Part shown: one piece after another, positions 6,411 through 9,673 of the stretch | Numbering within the stretch: the stretch's first letter is position 1 | Layout of the letters: every line of letters starts with the position of its first letter | Source of the DNA: Bryobacteraceae bacterium | Lineage (GTDB): Bacteria > Acidobacteriota > Terriglobia > Bryobacterales > Bryobacteraceae | Direction: 5' to 3' | Assembly: GCA_019686145.1 (NCBI GenBank) | Contig: JADGHK010000054.1 | Span: forward strand, 1-9,673 | Length of the DNA stretch: 9,673 bases | The notes under the pieces: model-generated | What the model was told of the DNA's origin: nothing | What the model saw: the letters and a program-made list of their open reading frames with translations, nothing else | Databases searched by the model: none | Translations under genes and position numbers: made by a program

Positions 6411-7169
6411 TCACAAGTTCACGAAAATTCGCGTCACCATCAGATTTGTGACAAAGATCCAGATGGAGGCAACAACCACAGCCTGCGTTGTAGCCCGTCC
6501 GACACCCTGCGTTCCGCCGGTGGTCCTCAAGCCGTAGTAACAGCCGACGAGCGCAATGATGATCGCGAATAGAAATGGCTTCAGGAGACCTTGCGTAATA
6601 TCGTTGTATTCGAGGGAGCGGTAAGCGTTGTTCCAATACTGCGCCCCCGTCGTAAGGGACAACACGGGCACGGCCATCAGATATCCGCCTACCATCCCGA
6701 CAAAGTCGGCAATGATGGTCAGCAAGGGGAGCGTGAACGCTGTCGCCGTGAGCCGCGGCTTGACGAGCTTCTGCACGGGATCCGTGCCAAGAGCCCGCAT
6801 GGCGTCGATCTGCTCCGTTACTTTCATCGATCCCAGCTCACTGGCGATGCCCGAACCTACACGTCCGGCGACCAGGAGAGAAGTCAATACGGGACCGAGC
6901 TCACGGACCAGCGTGATGGCCACAATTTGACCCACTTGTCCGGTGGCTCCATACTGCGCCAGCGCGCGCGACATTTGCAGCGCCATGACCGCCCCGCTGA
7001 AAAAGCCCACCAGAAGAACGATCGGAACGCTGCCGACTCCGATCATGTCCATCTGGAGAGAGATATCATCGCCATAGTGCGGCCTGCGCGGCAAAGTCCG
7101 CAACGCGCGTCCGGCAAGTAGGAAGAAGTCCTGGAACGTCTGAATGGGCGGCTTGAGGAAATCGAGCAA
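6411..7169 (-). CDS. mlaE: Lipid ABC transporter permease (MlaE-like)
   Basis: This 252-residue inner-membrane permease is the transmembrane subunit of the Mla/MCE lipid transporter. The family signature is unmistakable: RELGPVLTSLLVAGRVGSG (89-107), followed by ELGSMKVTEQIDAMRALG (111-128). Hydrophobic segments lie at about 46-66, 80-105, 143-170, 194-212 and 228-247. An amphipathic N-terminal part precedes them, as in E. coli MlaE. The length is normal. The start is TTG at 7169: the upstream frame has no ATG, GTG or TTG before a stop at 7197-7199, and a good Shine-Dalgarno sequence precedes this TTG. It is the first gene of the four-gene minus-strand operon, so the operon promoter must lie upstream of it, in or beyond the short intergenic region. 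No MlaC-like periplasmic carrier or MlaB-like STAS protein is in the operon. Confidence 0.94.
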   Translation of the reverse strand: MLDFLKPPIQTFQDFFLLAGRALRTLPRRPHYGDDISLQMDMIGVGSVPIVLLVGFFSGAVMALQMSRALAQYGATGQVGQIVAITLVRELGPVLTSLLVAGRVGSGIASELGSMKVTEQIDAMRALGTDPVQKLVKPRLTATAFTLPLLTIIADFVGMVGGYLMAVPVLSLTTGAQYWNNAYRSLEYNDITQGLLKPFLFAIIIALVGCYYGLRTTGGTQGVGRATTQAVVVASIWIFVTNLMVTRIFVNL

Positions 7170-7250
7170 CCGTACGATGCCTCGCTTACCACGATGCTAC
7201 CATACATGCTTCCAATAAAATGATTCGCTCGAAACAGTAGGTCCATTGCC
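7170..7250. promoter_or_regulatory. Divergent intergenic region between mlaE and the peptidase gene
   Basis: These 81 bp must carry signals for both directions, unless the operon is transcribed from inside the peptidase gene. On the plus strand TAAAAT (7216-7221) matches the -10 consensus at five of six positions, about 30 nt before the peptidase ATG, but no good -35 lies upstream. The centre (7201-7222) is visibly more AT-rich than the surrounding genes. On the minus strand I find no convincing hexamer pair. A short inverted repeat, TTCG-CT-CGAA (7224-7233), is present but too small to name. Confidence 0.35.
7180..7187 (-). promoter_or_regulatory. Shine-Dalgarno supporting the TTG start of mlaE
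   Basis: On the minus strand AAGCGAGG ends 10 nt before the TTG at 7169. It is close to AAGGAGG and is the main reason for accepting a TTG start for the permease. Confidence 0.5.
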
Positions 7251-8213
7251 ATGAAGGGTTTAACCGATATCGAGGGCATCCGCGTCGGACATGCCTCCAA
7301 CTATGAGGCGCTCACGGGCTGTACGGTGATCCTCTGTGAGCAGGGAGCGGTCGCAGGCGTGGACGTCCGCGGGTCAGCGTCGGGCACCGAAGAGCTGGAG
7401 GTGCTGAATCCGCTGCACCTGACGGAACGCATACACGCAGTGGTGCTTGCCGGAGGAAGCGCCTTCGGGCTCGAGGCCGCATCCGGGGTGCGCCGCTTTC
7501 TGGAAGCCAAAGGCGTGGGATTCAATACCGGCATCACGCGCGTTCCGCTGGTCGTCTCGGCAATCCTGTATGACCTTGGTATCGGGAAGCCGAATGTCCG
7601 TCCGACGCGCGAGATGGGAGAGGCGGCGGCCGCGGCAGCGAGCGATGGTCCGGTGGTCGAAGGAGCGGTCGGCGCGGGCACCGGAGCCACCGTAGGCAAG
7701 ATCCGAGGCCTGGCAAGCGCGATGAAGGGCGGCATCGGGACCGCGACCGTGGAGCTCGAAGGCCCGTATGCAGGCGCCCGCGTCTCCGCCCTGGCCGCCG
7801 TCAATGCCTTCGGTGACGTCCGGGACCCGGCCACAGGGAAGATTATCGCAGGGGCGAGGCTGGCTTCCGATTCGATGGAGTTTGCCGATACCGAACGTCT
7901 CCTGAAGCGCGGCGCCCGAGGCGGTTTCACGAGGCAGAATACGACACTGGTGGTGGTTGCAACCAACGCGCGCCTTACCAAAGTGCAGGCAACGAAAGTG
8001 GCGCAGCTTGCCCAGGGCGGACTTATGCGGACTCTGGCTCCGGCCCACTCCATGTTCGACGGCGACGTCGTCTTTGCGCTGTCTCTCGGAGACCGGCCTG
8101 TTGACGTGACGGCCGTTGGCGTGGCAGCAGCGGAAGCCGCGGCGCAAGCCATCGTGCGGGGAGTGCGTAGCGCTCCCACCCTGGGCGGTGTACCAGGACT
8201 GAAGCAGGTCTAA
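7251..8213 (+). CDS. P1/S58-family N-terminal-nucleophile peptidase (DmpA/NylC-like)
   Basis: This 320-residue protein belongs to the P1 family (DmpA aminopeptidase, beta-peptidyl aminopeptidases, NylC-type amidohydrolases). Members are made as a precursor that cleaves itself to expose a Ser or Thr nucleophile. Family landmarks are the opening GLTDIEGIRVGHAS (3-16), GCTVILCEQGAVAGVDVRG (23-41), VVLAGGSAFGLEAASG (64-79), GAGTGATVGK (141-150) and NTTLVVVATNA (230-240). Self-cleavage is predicted between Asn230 and Thr231. This is the NylC-type Asn/Thr site, not the Gly/Ser of DmpA. It would give an alpha chain of 230 residues and a beta chain of 90. There is no signal peptide, so it is probably cytoplasmic. 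ATG 7251 is preceded by a weak TAGG 9 nt away and is supported by homology-like alignment of the N-terminus. The substrate cannot be predicted, and no neighbour suggests one. Confidence 0.92.
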   Translation: MKGLTDIEGIRVGHASNYEALTGCTVILCEQGAVAGVDVRGSASGTEELEVLNPLHLTERIHAVVLAGGSAFGLEAASGVRRFLEAKGVGFNTGITRVPLVVSAILYDLGIGKPNVRPTREMGEAAAAAASDGPVVEGAVGAGTGATVGKIRGLASAMKGGIGTATVELEGPYAGARVSALAAVNAFGDVRDPATGKIIAGARLASDSMEFADTERLLKRGARGGFTRQNTTLVVVATNARLTKVQATKVAQLAQGGLMRTLAPAHSMFDGDVVFALSLGDRPVDVTAVGVAAAEAAAQAIVRGVRSAPTLGGVPGLKQV

Positions 8214-8214
8214 T

Positions 8215-9177
8215 CTACCGGTTCAGGATCGGAAGCAGCACCTTATCCAGTTCTGCGTCGGTGAATGCAGGGATCTTGATGTTGCGATGCAGGCTCCAAC
8301 GCTCGATGTGCTCAACCGCTGCGCCGGGAACAACCCGAGTCACTGGCCCCATCGTTTCCAGCTCCAGCATTTCTCCGTTTGTGAAGGTCTCAAACGAGCA
8401 GCCCATATCCGGATGTCTTGACGGATCGACGGCTTCGTAACGCTTGAGGAACAGCTCCGATCCGAGCAGATAGGCTCCCCACGTCCGCCGGTTCCACAAA
8501 CCAACCTTCTGCGGCTCCTTGCGGTTTGGATCCTGTCGAAGCACCAGGTACTTTTTTGTGAACGTCCAGCGCGGATCTCCGAGATCGGTGAACGCCCACA
8601 TCACCAGCGGATTTGTCGGCAGGAGATTCTCGGGATGCGTGCCGCGCGGCGGAAAGCCGCTGATTCCGATTCCGCCCGGGGCCATCATCGTCAGCGCCCA
8701 GGGAGCGAACTCCAGCGGCATCGAGTGCGCATTCCGTATGCGGTGCAGCACCTCGACGTCCGTTCCAGTTGGAGCCATGCGCACGATGATCTGCTTCTGA
8801 AGCCCGGTCAGCGGCTCGACCGGCTGTGTCGCCTCCAGCACTTCGCCGCGGACCTCGATCTTCACCGGGCCGTTATCCGGCGCATACGTGTAGACCGGAT
8901 CCTCCGGCCCCACCCAGATGCGATGGCCGCCGCGCGGCTGCCAGGTTGCTTCGCCGCTCTTGCCGAGGCCCTCTTCAAACTCCTTGAAGAAGTTCTGACC
9001 GCCAACGAAACCGTAGCGCATGATCCGAGGGCCGATATCGCCTGTGATGATAAGCTCAACCTCACCGTTCGTGACCCGATAGGAATTGGGCCAGCCCTTG
9101 TAGTTTGCTTTCTCAATCTTTACGGCGGCAGTGGATGTCATGGTAAACAAGATCGCAAGTCCAAGCGTTCGTAGCAT
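8215..9177 (-). CDS. Secreted DUF4380/galactose-mutarotase-like protein
   Basis: This 320-residue protein has an N-terminal signal peptide: a single Arg, then hydrophobic LGLAILFTM, with cleavage likely after STA or STAA at 17-18. The mature part resembles the DUF4380 group of mutarotase-fold proteins. Diagnostic stretches are NGEVELIITGDIGPRIMRYG (37-56), GGHRIWVGPEDP (83-94), LEFAPWALTMMAPGG (155-169), FPPRGTHPENLLPT (175-188), DPRWTFTKKYLVLRQDP (201-217) and FTNGEMLELETMGP (265-278). Members are thought to bind or act on sugars, but I know of no firm function, so I call only fold and location. The ATG has no real Shine-Dalgarno sequence. The gene is convergent with the peptidase gene: the stops are separated by one base (8214), leaving no room for a terminator between them. 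The TPR gene lies 37 nt upstream on the same strand. Confidence 0.85.
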   Translation of the reverse strand: MLRTLGLAILFTMTSTAAVKIEKANYKGWPNSYRVTNGEVELIITGDIGPRIMRYGFVGGQNFFKEFEEGLGKSGEATWQPRGGHRIWVGPEDPVYTYAPDNGPVKIEVRGEVLEATQPVEPLTGLQKQIIVRMAPTGTDVEVLHRIRNAHSMPLEFAPWALTMMAPGGIGISGFPPRGTHPENLLPTNPLVMWAFTDLGDPRWTFTKKYLVLRQDPNRKEPQKVGLWNRRTWGAYLLGSELFLKRYEAVDPSRHPDMGCSFETFTNGEMLELETMGPVTRVVPGAAVEHIERWSLHRNIKIPAFTDAELDKVLLPILNR

Positions 9178-9185
9178 CGCCCCAT

Positions 9186-9191
9186 ATTATG
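9186..9191 (-). promoter_or_regulatory. Candidate -10 element just before the DUF4380 gene
   Basis: On the minus strand CATAAT matches TATAAT at five of six positions and ends 8 nt before the ATG at 9177. No good -35 is present at the expected distance. If used, it would give an almost leaderless message, consistent with the absence of a ribosome-binding site. Read-through from the upstream TPR gene is the alternative. Confidence 0.28.
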
Positions 9192-9214
9192 TCGCAAGCG
9201 GCGGCTGTTGGGCT

Positions 9215-9673
9215 TCACTTCGTAAAGGCCTTCTCACGGGCGAAATCCTTGCTGGCGCCCTTCCAGTCTCCCAAAGCGCGACGGGCGACGCCGCGATTGT
9301 GGTAGGCATTCGCATATCGAGGATTGAGCCTTATGGCAGCATCGAAGTCTGCGACAGCCCGCGTGTAATCGCGAAGCAGCAGATAGACGTAACCCCGCGC
9401 GTTATACGCAGCGGCCAGACTCGGATTGAGGCGGATGGCCTCGTTGAGTTCTGCTAAAGCCTCCCCCAGCTTGCGCTGCTGCGTGAGCTCCCGTCCGCGC
9501 ACATGATGAGCTTCGGCAGCCTTCGGATCGGGCCGGGGAACGAGGGGCGCTTGAATCGGTGCGGGTGCTTGAGGTGGTGCGGGTACCTCAGTCTGTGTGG
9601 GCGCTTGAGGCGGTGGAGGCTGTGGAAGCGGCTGCGGGGAGGCCGCCGGCGTCTCCGGGGGAGGAGCCGGGGC
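9215..9673 (-). CDS. Proline-rich TPR protein, 5'-truncated
   Basis: The frame is open to the window edge, so only the C-terminal 152 residues are visible. A GTG at 9502 could be mistaken for a start, but the frame continues through 57 more codons of clearly protein-like sequence. The first 50 visible residues contain 22 prolines with Ala and Gln (for example SPQPLPQPPPPQAP), a flexible linker of the type that spans cell wall or periplasm. Three tetratricopeptide repeats follow at about 52-85, 86-119 and 120-152. Their consensus positions are clear, for example AIRLNPS, YNARGYVYLLLRDYTRAVADF and YHNRGVARRALGDW (key residues). The repeats run to the C-terminus (REKAFTK). Such proteins act as protein-protein scaffolds. 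The N-terminal part that would define the role (for example a kinase or anchor domain) lies outside the window. Confidence 0.85.
   Translation of the reverse strand, partial: APAPPPETPAASPQPLPQPPPPQAPTQTEVPAPPQAPAPIQAPLVPRPDPKAAEAHHVRGRELTQQRKLGEALAELNEAIRLNPSLAAAYNARGYVYLLLRDYTRAVADFDAAIRLNPRYANAYHNRGVARRALGDWKGASKDFAREKAFTK

Noticed and set aside
7224..7233. TTCG-CT-CGAA inverted repeat in the divergent intergenic region
   Set aside because: Arms of 4 nt are expected by chance, and there is no second copy to support an operator.
7301..8179. Two long antisense frames opposite the P1 peptidase (292 and 257 codons)
   Set aside because: Their translations are Ala/Arg/Ser/Pro-biased with no recognisable motif, while the sense strand is an intact family member. 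These are codon-bias shadows.
9500..9502. GTG as the start of a 95-residue TPR protein
   Set aside because: The frame is open to the window edge, with a coherent Pro/Ala/Gln-rich linker and the first helix of TPR1 lying upstream of this codon.

Overview
The window is ordinary-looking chromosomal DNA from a moderately GC-rich, probably diderm (outer-membrane) bacterium. The outer membrane is inferred from a complete three-gene Mla/MCE-type lipid transporter. The mix of genes (TreZ next to an archaeal-type glycogen debranching enzyme, a long repeat-bearing MCE protein, a ChbG/YdjC deacetylase, a P1/S58 peptidase and a secreted mutarotase-like protein) is what I would expect from an Acidobacteriota-like soil bacterium. 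That assignment is inference and weak. I see no transposases, integrases, phage genes, tRNA, rRNA or CRISPR arrays, and no stretch over 300 bp without a gene.

Layout. Positions 1-3478 (+): a 5'-truncated treZ, then a glycogen debranching enzyme whose start overlaps the treZ stop by 8 nt. Together they make an alpha-glucan/trehalose module. Positions 3479-3685: a gap holding a possible 43-codon membrane microprotein gene with a near-consensus -10 box almost touching its ATG. Positions 3686-7169 (-), read right to left: MlaE-like permease, MlaF-like ATPase, MCE (MlaD-like) protein and YdjC-family deacetylase, with gaps of 6 nt and 5 nt and then a 4-nt overlap, so clearly one operon. Positions 7170-7250: a short divergent intergenic region. 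Positions 7251-8213 (+): a P1/S58-family self-cleaving peptidase. Positions 8215-9177 (-): a secreted DUF4380/mutarotase-like protein, convergent with the peptidase, with a single base between their stop codons. Positions 9215-9673 (-): the C-terminal part of a proline-rich TPR protein that runs off the right edge.

How the parts work together. The first module would remove branches from and process glycogen-type glucans and release trehalose from maltooligosyl-trehalose; treY is not in view. The minus-strand operon would move lipid between inner and outer membrane: MlaE in the inner membrane, MlaF powering it, and the MCE protein forming the periplasmic conduit. The YdjC deacetylase is translationally coupled to it, which suggests a glycolipid or hopanoid-type substrate link that has not been shown.

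The most notable observations are three. The MCE protein carries five 34-residue repeats in exact register. The MlaF-like ATPase has Ser where the Walker B catalytic Glu should be, plus an insertion after the H-loop. A non-TreX debranching enzyme is tied to treZ. I do not see a wholly new system; these are variations on known ones.
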